A DNA stretch of 64,000 nucleotides from Rutstroemia sp. NJR-2017a BVV2. Lineage: Eukaryota > Ascomycota > Leotiomycetes > Helotiales > Rutstroemiaceae. This document shows positions 11,904 to 23,123 of the stretch, in pieces. The translations under genes and the position numbers were made by a program. Numbering within the stretch: the stretch's first letter is position 1; each line of letters begins with the position of its first letter. The stretch lies in NCBI GenBank assembly GCA_002946415.1, contig NJPS01000062.1, forward strand, positions 930,001-994,000. The letters are read 5' to 3'. A model generated the notes under the pieces. That model made no database searches, was not told the DNA's origin, and saw nothing but the letters and a program-made list of their open reading frames with translations.

Positions 11904-12932
11904 CTAAAACCCCTTCATATACTGATGATTATCAGTGGTCTCTACAACCTCAAGCTTCATCCCAACAGCAATAGGACCATCCGTCCTTGGCACACTCAAC
12001 ATTCCGAAGCAAGGCTTAAACTTAATACCCTCATCGACCCGTCTGTAACTCACCAGCGTATCCCACGGCTCCCGCTTATCCTTCTCCGCTGTGTCTGGAT
12101 CAACATTGGGAACCTGGCATCTCGCGCATCGAGCCTGAACATCGATGTGGAGCCCACCAGATCCCCACACTGAAGATAGCAGTCCAGTGGATTCAGGTGT
12201 ATTGACGATATTCACTACTTTCCATCTGTCCTCACTCCATGCCTCTGGTGCCCTGTCTGCGTCATCTTCCTCATTCTTACCCCGCACGATGATATTCGCT
12301 CGAAATCTCTCGATGGTGATGGGATCATGGCCTTTCTTCTGTAATCTGTCATTCAGTTCCCGAAGCGAAGCTTCATTCGCGATTAAGATCGACATAACAT
12401 CAGGGAAATTCGTGCTCTCCTCCCTCCCTAGTATATGCGCCGATGCATTACCCCGCATGATCCTCGGCGTCGGTCCTTTATATACCAATCTCACGTCTTT
12501 CTGAAAGAATTCGGAGAAGATGCCATTGATTTCGTCGCCATAGATGTATCCGTCCGTCTCGTAGTCCCAGATTTTAACCTGCGCCAATGTTGTATTATCT
12601 TTCAGCCATTGCTCCGTCGGCCGCGCAGGGACGCTGACTCTTTTGGCCGTATTTCTTATGCTTATGACAAGAGATTCGATGTCGGAGGGAGAATCTGCAG
12701 ACGTAGTGAAGGAGGTGTCAATGAGGGTCATGGAGGGGTTTTCGCGGATCGTTACGAAGTTATTGTCTGCGCCGGATACGAACATCCATCTTCGATCGAG
12801 GTCAAGCCCATGGGTCGTCAGGAGAGTAGACTGAACAGAAATACCGCGACATGATTTGATGGGATAGATGTAGAGCCCGGTGATCTCGGTGCTGGTGGAG
12901 GGGGCCGCGAAGGGATTCAAACTTTGCAACAT
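11904..12932 (-). CDS. MOSC-domain (mARC-like) molybdenum cofactor protein
   Basis: A single-exon gene of 342 residues from the ATG at 12932. The N-terminal MOSC beta-barrel subdomain starts at about residue 15 (ITGLYIYPIKSCRGISV) with the hallmark YPIKSC; RFRANIIV (209-216) and the MOSC core follow. Cys269/Cys272 in ARCARCQVPNVDPDTAEKD align with the CxRC...VDPDTG segment of mitochondrial amidoxime-reducing component (mARC), where a cysteine ligates the molybdenum. The expected activity is reduction of N-hydroxylated compounds, inferred from the family. A longer in-frame start at 13055 would add a His-rich stretch unlike a targeting peptide, so the internal Met is preferred. No 2Fe-2S domain is fused, as in other mARC proteins. 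Confidence 0.9.
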   Translation of the reverse strand: MLQSLNPFAAPSTSTEITGLYIYPIKSCRGISVQSTLLTTHGLDLDRRWMFVSGADNNFVTIRENPSMTLIDTSFTTSADSPSDIESLVISIRNTAKRVSVPARPTEQWLKDNTTLAQVKIWDYETDGYIYGDEINGIFSEFFQKDVRLVYKGPTPRIMRGNASAHILGREESTNFPDVMSILIANEASLRELNDRLQKKGHDPITIERFRANIIVRGKNEEDDADRAPEAWSEDRWKVVNIVNTPESTGLLSSVWGSGGLHIDVQARCARCQVPNVDPDTAEKDKREPWDTLVSYRRVDEGIKFKPCFGMLSVPRTDGPIAVGMKLEVVETTDNHQYMKGF

Positions 12933-13599
12933 GGTCGTCGTATATACGTGGTAGGACAGATGATGGTGAGATTCCGCCTGCTTTCTGATATGATGAGTAT
13001 GTCGTCCTGCTGTATTTAGTTGTCCGAGACTGTTCTTTATATACGCAGATGCCAATGGGGTAGTAAATTAAATCATAGAGGGGAACAACCACCTAGTGAA
13101 TACAGTGGCGCCGCAGCCATAGCTTATGCGCTCGGTTTTCCATGTATATATTGCGCTTATGTTTTACCTCAGATATTCATGCATTTCCGCACAAAATGGT
13201 AGGTTGGGCCTGAATTGCTCAGGATGTGACTCACAGGCCGTTCAGATATAATTAATCTTACATAATCAAGTGGAACTTTAACACATTTCTCGCGTTGAAA
13301 AATGTCGCCAGAAGGAAGGGCGTACGATAATACGGAACCGGAGTTGAAAGCAACTACCAGTCATCTTATCGCACGCCGATGTGCTCTCTTACTACCAGCT
13401 TGACTACTGAAGATTCTGGCTCATTGACCACAAGTGCATCTATTAATCGCCGCCAAGTCACAGGGAGCTGTCCATTAGCCCGAATCTCAATTTCGCATCT
13501 GGAGTCATCTATGATGAATGACATCTTGAATTATTCTATCTTCTATAAATTAGAGCAACAAACAGCACCACTGGCAACACGCTTTCTCTCTCCTCACAG
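12933..13599. other. Intergenic, no gene recognised
   Basis: Presumed promoter of the MOSC gene (left) and 3' flank of the sugar carrier (right). No convincing frame or repeat. Confidence 0.5.
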
Positions 13600-15477
13600 T
13601 CAAACTTCTTTAACACCTTCACCCGTCATGCTCTTCTCGCTAGACCCGACGGGTACCCCAATGTGCTCGTCGACGTCCTTTTTCCTCGTATCTTCGTTCA
13701 CGACCTTGAATAGAACATCCATCTCCTCTAGACTCAATCCTTTGGTTTCTGGCAAAAACCAGGTGAAAATAAAGGCGACTGCGTTGAATGTTCCAAAGAT
13801 CTGCAAGTGCACAAGTTAGTCATGTTCGCAGATATACCTAAAACCGACAAGGAATACATACAGTCCATGTTTTCCACCCTATATTCAAAACTGCAATCGG
13901 GGTTTCGCGGGAGACGACATAGTTGAAGAGCCAGACGATCATGACTGAAATGCACATGCCCCAGTCCCTAATTCGGACGGGATAGATCCTGACAATGTTA
14001 GCTAGATCATGGCAGCGAGGAGTAGGAACAGAAAGTTCCGCCTCTCTCAGAAATGGATGTCTAATTGACTTACTCTCCAATATAAATCCACGAGAGGGGA
14101 CCCCAGGACATGGAATAGAAGATAACGAAGATGTAAATGATTGCCATCTGTAATTATTAGCATCTCACAGTTTGTTTTCCATTTGTTGGGTTCCATACCA
14201 TTCCTTTTCCGCTCGGCGTATTATTCGTGAGAGCTCCGGTAGCTGGGGGGTGGGTTGCAAGAACAGCCGCAAGGGAGAACATTGTAATTGCCATTCCAGC
14301 ACTACCGATACTGAGAAGTCTCTTTCGCTTGAAGTGTTGGATCTAGAAGAGTAGGGCAATTAGCATGATTCAACAAGCATACACAGCTGTCAGAGCAAGG
14401 CAGAAGGAAAGAAAAGACCCGGGTCAACTTACTCCACCTAGCAAGAAGATAACAGTTACGACCCATTTGATACAAGTGAAGATACCACTGGCGAACAGAG
14501 CTGCATTCTGGGCAGGGAATCCAATTTGCTTGAAGACAGTTGGTCCGTAATACAATATTCCGTTGTGTCCACACCAAATGGAGAAGAAAGAAACACCGCA
14601 TCCCCAAAGGAGACGCAGAAGATTTCTTGATTGGAACAGTTCTGCGATCGTCCTTCCGGATGTTGCAGTAATTTCCTCTTCAATTTGAGCGTGCATTTCT
14701 GCAAGTTCGGTCTTTATTTCCATATCATCAGAGTCTGCGCCTCTGAGATAGCACAGCGCTTTCTCGGCTTCGTCCCATCTGTTTTGTTTGGCAAGCCAAC
14801 GAGGAGATTCGATTATGAGGAATGATCCGGTGAAAATGATTGCGGCGAGGATAATTTGAATGCTCAATGGCACGCGCCATTGTTTGCTTGTTGGTTGAAG
14901 ATGCAACGAACATCCGTATGTAGTCCAGTAAGCTAACAATCCGCCACTGACCAGCATCATTTCGAAGAATCCCATCAGCAATCCGCGGAGCTCCTTAGGC
15001 GCGGTTTCGGCTACGAAGACAGGCGTAAGATTACTGACCATACCCACGCCAAAGCCAGATATAACACGACCGGCATAAATCATGGACAGGTGTGGGGGTT
15101 GTGCGGCAGTTTGTAGAATTCCACCGAGCATCATGAAGCAAGCCGCGATGGTCATCATCGGTTTTCTTCCCAGATATTTTGTAAGAGCCGCTGGAGCTAT
15201 GGCTCCAAAGAATGCACCAGCGTTCAATAACGCCACAATGTTAGAAGAGACATATGCTGAGTGTTTGGGGCTTATTGAGAGCCCAAACTCTTTTGAGAAA
15301 CTTGTACCGTCAGTAAGTCATCTTTGTTTCGGTTCTGCATGGACCATACCTTCTGAGAGCAACGACGGAACCAGCCACACCAGTGTCGTATCCAAACAGC
15401 ATAGAAGCTGTATTGGCGACGGCGGCGACAGTAACCGCGCCTTTGTGCTTACGCAGCAGAGCGAGCGTGGACGACAT
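13600..15477 (-). CDS. MFS sugar/quinate-type transporter
   Basis: Six exons on the minus strand, 15477-15350, 15300-14433, 14342-14199, 14147-14074, 13988-13862 and 13800-13600, assemble to 513 residues with every phase matching. Sugar-porter signatures are present: LFGYDTGVAGSVVALRSFSK in TM1, ALTKYLGRKPMM between TM2 and TM3, GRVISGFGVGMVSNLTPVFV with AETAPKELRG in TM4-5, IESPRWLAKQNR at the end of TM6, YSMSWGPLSWIYIGEIYPVRIR in TM10-11 and WFLPETKGLSLEEMD after TM12. The pattern resembles fungal quinate permeases (QutD/qa-y) and related hexose carriers. Introns are 49-90 bp. No catabolic genes lie next to it, so the substrate is open. Confidence 0.93.
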
Positions 15478-18116
15478 GGCTGAGATGATTTTGAGAAGAA
15501 GAATACAGTAAAATCGACATCGCAGAGAACATCAAATATACTACAAGAATGTTTGCATGGATAAAAGCACTCCACTCCACCACTTTTCAAGAAGAGGCAT
15601 ATATCCGCCCGCTGTTACACGAATGGACCAATATGCTTCTCGGATGCTTCCCGACCGATCGGGAACCCTTGAACCTGTCGGTTAAATTCTCGATGAAGAA
15701 ACTCCCCCGCAGGCAGCGCCAGATAGAGGATTGATCTAGAATTCCGCATTGATATACCTGTACATGAGGAGATATTGATACAAGTGGATCTACATCTTCA
15801 GTAATCTGACGAATCCTTTCATTTCGCGGCCGGACGTTCGATATCCCTGTATCGCCAGCCGTCCCCCCAGACCACTGATAGAGTTGAGGGATATCATTCC
15901 TTTGATTTCCCAGCATGCACTAGAACGATGCCTCGACTGGATATTCTGCAATGGCTTTGGAATTATGTTGCGGGTCTCTTCCACGCTGATGCGAACGGAA
16001 CGGTACGGGGATTATAAATACAGGTTTCTTCAAACCCTGCAAGAGACTCGGGGTGACGCACCCCTCAATTGATTAATTGTGTGTGATGTGTGAGTACGTG
16101 AGCATCTTGCAGAAGGCGTACATAGGCGTCCTAAAACATTGTAAGATCTTACTTAGTTACCGGCGTAATAAAGGTTAATATTTTTCTAGTATCTTCCGCA
16201 AAAAAATTAACCTTTAATAGGGTGGTAACGAAGTACGTCGTGTGGTTGTCATAGTTACATTTATCAACTGCCGTAAAGGCGTAGCTACTCGAGTACCGAT
16301 TTGAAGAACGGAAGTGCTTGAAACATCCTCTACGGAAAATTTTGTTAAATACGCCGCAGCTAGCGGCTTACTTTTCTCCCCCCAATAACTCGAGATTGTG
16401 GAGCCATTTAAATTCCAGTTTTGTATTTCTCGCAAGCGTTTCTACCAACCAAATAGGCCCATGTGCAGCACGAGCAGATTGCGAAGTTTGAGAGATATGA
16501 TTTATCTATCAATCTTCAACAAGATTATGCAATTTGAGTCTACGAAAAGGCCAGGCTTGGTTAACGGGGCTGTCTTCGTTTCACAGCTGTACTTCCCTCA
16601 TTTTCTCGACGCAAGAAAGGGCCGGCACAAGAGAAGGAACCCTTCCTACGAAGTATTTCCTCCAGGTTTATCGGTGCCGAGAACAGCTATTATAGAGCTT
16701 CGACAGGATCCCCTTGATCCATGCCCTTTATCATTCTAGGCTCATGATAACAGAGAGGCGTCTTCGATAATCGACTGATTTTCGCGACAAACACAGACAT
16801 GGGTATCAATATCCTCGATTATACGCTAACTGCACATCGATGAGAACCACTCAAACCCAGCTCGCCAAAGGTTAAATGCTGCTCCATTCCCACAATTTAC
16901 GAAAGGGTTCAACGAGTAAACTTTCGTGCTTGTTGCCAAGCCAGTGCCAACTTTCCAATCACGCCAACTACCATTTTACCGAAGCCGACTGAGCCTGGTT
17001 CCTGGCCACTTACAGCACAGCGCTATTACGCTCCGGAAGCCTGGCTCTAACAATTAAAGTTTAGTAAAGCGAAAACACCAAAAACGACGGCCCGCACCCA
17101 ATAATGGGGCGGGTCGGTGGAATAGCTTCCCTGTCACTTTTGCAGGGTTCACGGATGTGCCGGTGCGGACATGGGTATAAAGTAACATCGCTTCAGCCGA
17201 CTTCACATGCGTTCTGCAATCCCTTCGGTGAACTTCCGTATACCAGTTACGCGAGGAACTAATTGAGTAATGGGATGTGGAGTACTCACAGGCATTGCTT
17301 TGCTCCATTGAACTTTTGCATTCATACTTCGTATTGGACGCATAGGCCGTTGAACGTGTGAAAATGCTTTCGATATGCATGCCAGCGTTTACAGGACTGG
17401 AAACCAAGCCCCGGGCTGGTGAGAAGCATGGTAGCAAACTTCTCTATATGGAGCAATGATATTACCTTGACTGCCAAATTTTCGCGGCCTGATCAAGGAT
17501 AAGGTGGAGAATCGCTTCTGGCAGTCAAGGGATAGGATAATGTTTTCCAGCAAGCAAAGAGAACGTGAACTGGGATTCGTCGGGGCAGAAAGGAAATACA
17601 TTGCTTTACCAAGGGTCTAATCTCGGTAGCAATGTCACATTTTGAGTTTGAGACACGTTACGTTGATAGGAGCATGAACGCCTCTTTTCCAGAATTCTGA
17701 GTTTGAACCGCTACGTTGGGATGAAGATGATCTCAAAGGAGAATTAACTTACAGATCTGTCAAACACTCGAGCAGTAGGATCAGTGGCTGCAGATTTTGG
17801 TTACATTGCAGAATTCACAGACCGTGGTTTCGGAAGGATTTCGAAGACATTATACGGGAAGTATTTGAACAATCACGATCCCCGGTCCATGACAGGGAAG
17901 AAATAAAACTTTTGACGTGACATCCTTCTCCCTTCACGGAGGCAGGCAAACTCACAAGGAGAAACCTCTCGACCTTCCTTGCTTGGCCGGATGTAGCAAA
18001 GACTCAGAACACTCTGAGTTTGAAGAAGCCAAGTATAAACACAATTGCGAACCCGGCTGTGATCGGTATGGAGATTTGGACGACTATCACTTCGAATTTC
18101 TAGCATCGTTCCCACT
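15478..18116. other. Long intergenic region, no gene recognised
   Basis: 2.6 kb with only short open frames. None carries a family motif or joins into a multi-exon model. The left end is the presumed promoter of the sugar carrier; the right end is that of the rhodopsin-domain gene. Confidence 0.5.
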
Positions 18117-19505
18117 ATGTGGGTCTATAACGCAACTCCAGAGGTTAACGCTGCCTCGAACTATCCGACGATTCTAGGCGTCTCGATCCCCATTCTTCTG
18201 TTGATGGTAGTCACTGTTCTTGCTAGACTATGGGTTCGACTTCGCACGGTGCGAGGAATTGGTGCTGATGACTGGGCGATTTTCGCAGCTGCATTGTGCA
18301 GTATCATCTACAATGGTCTCACCATTACTCGTATGTAACACCTCAGTGTGCTCTTCAACGTCACCTTCTGACTGAGGATTAGAATCGAGATGGGGGTTAG
18401 GTCTACCTTTAGCACTTCGTCCAAAAGTCAATTTGAATCCTTATTCTACCGTAAGTGACAGTATTGCCTTCTCACGAATTGCGCTAACTATTGCTCAGGT
18501 TAACTTCGCTGGACGACCTTTCTATATGATGGGTATTTTGGGCTTCAAAGTCTCTTTGTGCTTTAGCTATCTGCGAATTCTCTCAAAAGGACAACCGGCA
18601 TATCGAATGCTGGTCTGGGCCACGATGATTCTGTGCGTGCTTGCGCACTTAGCTGGAACCCTTGTACTTATACTGAACTGCCATCCTGTGAGTTTTACTG
18701 GATCTGCTATTTAAATCGTCGAAATATGCTAAGTATAATTTCCTAGGTCAAACGATCATGGCGACCAAAAACTCCAGGAACCTGTCTGCCCTTTGGACCT
18801 ACGAACTACGGCCTAGCATCAACAACCATAACTTTTGATGTTATTATTTTCTTCCTTCCCATACCATTTCTCTACAGCTTAAATATGAATTCCCGGAAGA
18901 AGTTTGGTATCATTGGTGTTTTTGCCCTAGGACTTTTCACCACTGTCTGTTCCATCATGAGAATGACCCAAATCCCTGTGATTGCGACGGGCAGCGGGAA
19001 CTCAACTATGCTTGTCCTTTGGGGGAATATTGAAATGAATGTCGGAGTAAGTTAACCACACAAACACCTCAAAACTCCAGTCCCTTTATCTCGCTTCTCG
19101 ACTAACCATCTGCAAACCCAGATCATCCTAACCTGCATGCCCGTCCTCGCGCCGCTCTTCAAAGTCTTCGGACAAAAGTTCTCCTCGTACGGCAACGGCT
19201 CCAACAGCGGACCTCAATCCCACAACATGCAAGTGTTTACGAAATCCGGAACGCACAACAACACCAACACTGGGACAAAATTCCCGCGATATCCCGAGAA
19301 CATATCGGATAACGAAAGTCAAGAGACGATATTAAACGCAGATAAGAATGGGGATAAAGACGGGGATAAAGATGAGGCTGGACATGCAAGTATTGATAGT
19401 GTGGATAGTAAGAACAAGGGGATTTTGAGGACGGTGCAGGTGAATGTTGAGAGGGAACCGGCGCAGACAGGGGATTATGGGAGGATGGGGAATCAGATGA
19501 ATTAA
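18117..19505 (+). CDS. Rhodopsin-domain (SAT4/PTH11-related) seven-helix membrane protein
   Basis: Five exons, 18117-18330, 18383-18450, 18499-18687, 18747-19046 and 19122-19505, give 384 residues, with four introns of 48-75 bp and consistent phases. The topology is a short exterior N-tail, then TM1 (GVSIPILLLMVVTVLARLWV), the loop RLRTVRGIGADDWAI typical of the fungal rhodopsin domain, and further helices. A conserved cysteine pair sits in LNCHPVKRSWRPKTPGTCLP, and FDVIIFFLPIPFLYSLNMNSRKK matches the family's P-P-L-x-M-x-x-x-K element. The C-terminal tail of about 100 residues is hydrophilic and rich in Asn, Asp and Lys (NADKNGDKDGDKDE). No CFEM domain is present. Function in this family is mostly unknown; receptor-like or secondary-metabolism-linked roles have been proposed. 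Confidence 0.9.
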
Positions 19506-20564
19506 AAGAGAGAAAGTTTAGATGGAATAGATGGTGTCTAGTGCAGGAAGGCAATGATGTATCTCAATGTATGATTAGGGCAGGTCCTATACCATAATGC
19601 CAGCTTTGGGAGGACTAACTGCCCGCCCTAAGCTCGAAACCAAAAACACACACTCCTTAAGAAATATTTCATTTGTTGATAGAAAATGCTTACAGAAAAT
19701 AATCTAAGTACAGACTGGTCCTATTACAGTCGAAGTCATTGAGCCTTTCTGGACACTCACGAAGTTGATTGATGCTCCATGAACTTGCACCTTCGCAGGC
19801 TGTTAAGCAAGCGTAATGTCATGGGACTCATGGCCCAAACGACATACAAGCAACCTCCCACCAGGCGTGAAGCAATAAACCCCTATTCCACTATTCTCGG
19901 AATCCGCTTCCGAGCTTTCTCGCTTTCCCTTCCATTCTCTAGAAGGATTGCCTTCCTAGCAAGTGGAGATTACTCCGTAGTGGGTTCATAACATAATCAG
20001 CCTAAACCATTTTCTCCATCGTATAAGCTGAGTAATTGAAGCTGATTCTTTTCTGCAATGACCATGGTCCGGGCCTTGGTCTAAAGATATGGGAGAATAT
20101 AGATCTGATTTGTTGTTGCGGGTTGACTTGAAACGTTCACTTCAATTAGATTGTCTCAGATTCCTGGTAAGGTTCATGTTCAGATAGATGCATATTCAAT
20201 TTCGGTCAATTGTCCCAGATTGTCGAAACCTTGGACTGTGGCGTCTTCGCCCAGCTTATGTTGCACGAATTATAGGCCTCACATTACGGAAGTGGCTCTG
20301 AAGCTAGCTAGATCAATATCAAGTACTTCAATGAGATTAGGGGCCGAGAGGGTGAACATTTACCCAATTATGGACCTAGATATTACTATCTAAATTTAAC
20401 GATAGAATGCTCTGCATTAAGATTATCTAGAGAGTGTAAGAATTAAATATATACAACAAAATTTCTCTTCCTGCTCCGAGCTTTTCACAAATCCACAACT
20501 TCAATCGTCCGCCACCTTCCTCCTCTACTTTCCTCTCTCCCCATCTTTTCTGCTGTCATCCCGC
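19506..20564. other. Convergent intergenic region
   Basis: About 1 kb between the stops of the rhodopsin-domain gene and the repeat protein gene. AT-rich, with no coding signal recognised. Confidence 0.5.
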
Positions 20565-23123
20565 TCAAGCTCTCCACCCACTTCCCCATCCCTTACTAGT
20601 ACTACTCGCCGCCGTCGTCAAAGTCGTCGATCCTTCTCCCCAACCTCCTCCTTCTCCACCCCATCCTTGACTCGTCGTCTTCGCACAAGACGCGGTAATG
20701 GTAACTGTTCCAGCGGACTTCGTTTGCGTCACCACTTCCGTCTGAGATACGACTTTAGTGATCGTACTAGCGGACAGGGTCACCGTCGAAGTCGACCCTT
20801 CAGCCGTTGGACAAGAACTTGGAATCGATAGCGTCGATACGGAAGTTATGACGGGGCCAGACACAGTGTAAGTGGATCCAGGAAGTGTTACGACGCTGCC
20901 AGGAGCCGAGGGACAGGAACTTTGGGCTGTGAGGGTCGATATCAATGTTATCGTCGAGCCCTGTTCAATTTGAGTTGAACCTAGGAGAGTGATAGTCGAT
21001 GCTGCAAGAGATGGACATGAAATCTGGCTGGTAAGTGTAACTGTGGATCCTTGCTCAGTATAAGTTGGAACTGGAAGAGTGAGTGTAGATGCCGGAGAAG
21101 ACAGGCATGAACTTTGGCCGGTAACTGTGATTGTGGATCCTTGCTCAGTGTAGGTTGACCCAGGTATTCTGTAGGTCACCGTTTCTGGCGCCTGCGACAG
21201 ACAAGAAGCCTGGCTGGTAATAGTAGTCAACTGAGTGATAGTCGAGCCCTTCTCAGTATAAGTGTTACCCGGCAGAGTCAACGTTGTGGCTGGTGACGAA
21301 GGACAAGACGTCTCGCCAGTTATGGTCAGGGTAGATGCGTGTTCAGTGTAAGTTGTAGCCAGAGCCGACGGGCAAGAGCTTGAGCCTAATATGGTCGTGG
21401 TTACCGTGCTTACGGATCCTTGTTCTGTCAGGGTAACGGTTGATGGTGCTTGAGATAGACAAGAAGTCTGGTTACTAGACCACGCAGGGCTTACAGTTGT
21501 GAGTTGGGTGATAGTCGGACCGCGCTCTGTGTAAGTCGTAGTGGAAGGCAACGGACAGCTACTGGATCCGATGACGGTAGAAACCTGCGTTATGGGATTT
21601 CCGGACAGAGGGAGAGTGCTTGCCGGTCCACAAGATGCTCCCGACATAGTTACTGGTGGTAAAGTCACCGTTGAACCATGCTCAGTAATTGTGCTAGCTG
21701 CTGGGCAAGACAAAACAGGTAGAGTAATCGTTGACACTTGACCAGACTCATAAATCGTGGTAGGAACAGGCTTGGTGTCAGTTGATCCAGGAAGAGTGAC
21801 CGTATTTGCCGGAGGGCGGCTTGATGGAGATAGAGTCAAAGTGCTGATTGAGCTAGACTGGTAGACGGTGTTGATAATAGAAGTCGTCTGAGTCGATCCG
21901 GGAAGAGTCAATGTGCTGGCTGGTGGACACATGGATCCCGGAAGAGTTACGGTCGTTGGTTGTGGCGACGGTGGCGGCGGACAAGAAGACCCTGGAAGAC
22001 TAATCGTACTGGTAATTGCTGGCGGGCAAACTGAGTCAGGGAGAGTCATTACACTTGTAGATGCCGGTGGGCAAGAGTTCTGTCCATTGGGTGGCATAGT
22101 CTCAGTGCTAGTAATAATCTGTGTGCTAAGTGGAAGACAGACAGATCCACCGTTGTTTTGCGTAATTGTAAGTGTGGTAGACAAAGTAGGCCCTGAAACC
22201 GTTTGTGTCATAGCTGGTGGGCATACAGAGTCATCGGTCTGCTTTGTGATAGTAACCGTAGTGGAGGGAATTTGCCCAAGCAGGGTTTGAGTGCTTGGTG
22301 GAGGGCAGACCGATCCGCCAATGTTTTGGGTGACCGTTGGACCGGCAATAGTTTCAGTGCTAGCAGGTGGACAAGCAGACCCTCCGTTGTTCTGGGTCAC
22401 TGTAATTGTGGTAGAAGGGCCGGGTCCTGGAACGGGTTGAGTGACCTATTTGAGTTTGATTTAGTAAACTCGATCAAGAAGAATCTGATGCGCAGAAAGA
22501 CAGAGGCATCTCAGCGTTTTTACACCGCTAGTGAAGATAATACTTACTGTGAGGGTTTTCTCACTGGCATAGACAGTGGTCACGGATGTCTCAGCCGTGC
22601 AAACTGATGACATTAATGTTTTCGTGGTATTGGGTGGGGGGACGACGGTAGAAGATGACAGCGTTGTAATGACACTTGGGGTGGAAATAATTGTTGGTAT
22701 GCTTTGAGTATTTGTAGTCTTGGAACTGTTCACAAATGGCTTCGTGGATGTGACCGGTCGAGTTGTCATCCAAGAAGAAACCCACGTCTTTGTCGTCATG
22801 GTGCTTGATGTAGAACAGCTAGATGTCGTGGTATACGTGCGAGTCACTATCTCCGTTGTCATGGACTGGGTAGGTTGAGGTGCGGACGAGGGCTTATTCC
22901 ATCCTTGACCTGGAGCCGATGTCCAAGAAGAAGTGCTATAGGTTGGCGCCGGTTTCCACCAGCTGGCTTTGGTTTCCCCTGCAGCGGTTGTGGTGGTTTC
23001 ACCCCACCCGGAGTTACCCCAATTGCCCTTACCCCCAAAGATGCCCCATTGGGAGGCGGTGGTGAGGTTTGAAAACGAGAGAAAGAAGAGAAGGATTTTG
23101 AAAACGAATGAGACCGCCATCAT
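20565..23123 (-). CDS. Large secreted Ser/Thr/Cys-rich repeat protein (mucin/adhesin-like)
   Basis: Two exons, 23123-22548 and 22445-20565, with a 102-bp intron (GTAAGT...TAG), give about 818 residues. The N-terminus MMAVSFVFKILLFFLSFSN is a signal peptide. Next comes a Trp/Gly-rich patch (WGIFGGKGNWGNSGWGE), a Ser/Thr-rich linker, and about 20 imperfect repeats of 20-30 residues built on two phrases: SCPPASTxTxxGPT (first part) and a TYTEQGSTITVTGQSSCPS type (second part). Each repeat has one Cys in an S-C-P/L/G context. The C-terminus is again Trp/Gly-rich (WGGEGGGWGEGS and KGWGSGWRA) and lacks the hydrophobic tail of a GPI-anchored protein. High O-glycosylation and a wall or matrix location are inferred. 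The family is not recognised. Confidence 0.85.
20700..22440 (-). repeat. Coding minisatellite of the Ser/Thr/Cys-rich protein
   Basis: Within exon 2, imperfect units of roughly 60-90 bp encode repeated SCP-x-(A/P)ST, TLPGST and YTEQGSTxT phrases. The units near the 5' end (22200-22440) share Gly-Gly-Ser-x-Cys-Pro-Pro; the 3' ones share the TEQGST phrase. Boundaries are approximate. Confidence 0.75.

Noticed and set aside
15082..15483. Plus-strand open frame of 133 codons
   Set aside because: It is antisense to exons 1-2 of the sugar transporter, which has clear family motifs and splice sites.
16398..16739. 113-codon frame between the sugar carrier and the rhodopsin-domain gene
   Set aside because: No motif, no signal peptide, poor start context and no splice partner.
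20565..23123. RiPP precursor with Kex2-processed repeats
   Set aside because: The repeats are regular, but dibasic KR sites do not flank them, so peptide release is not supported.
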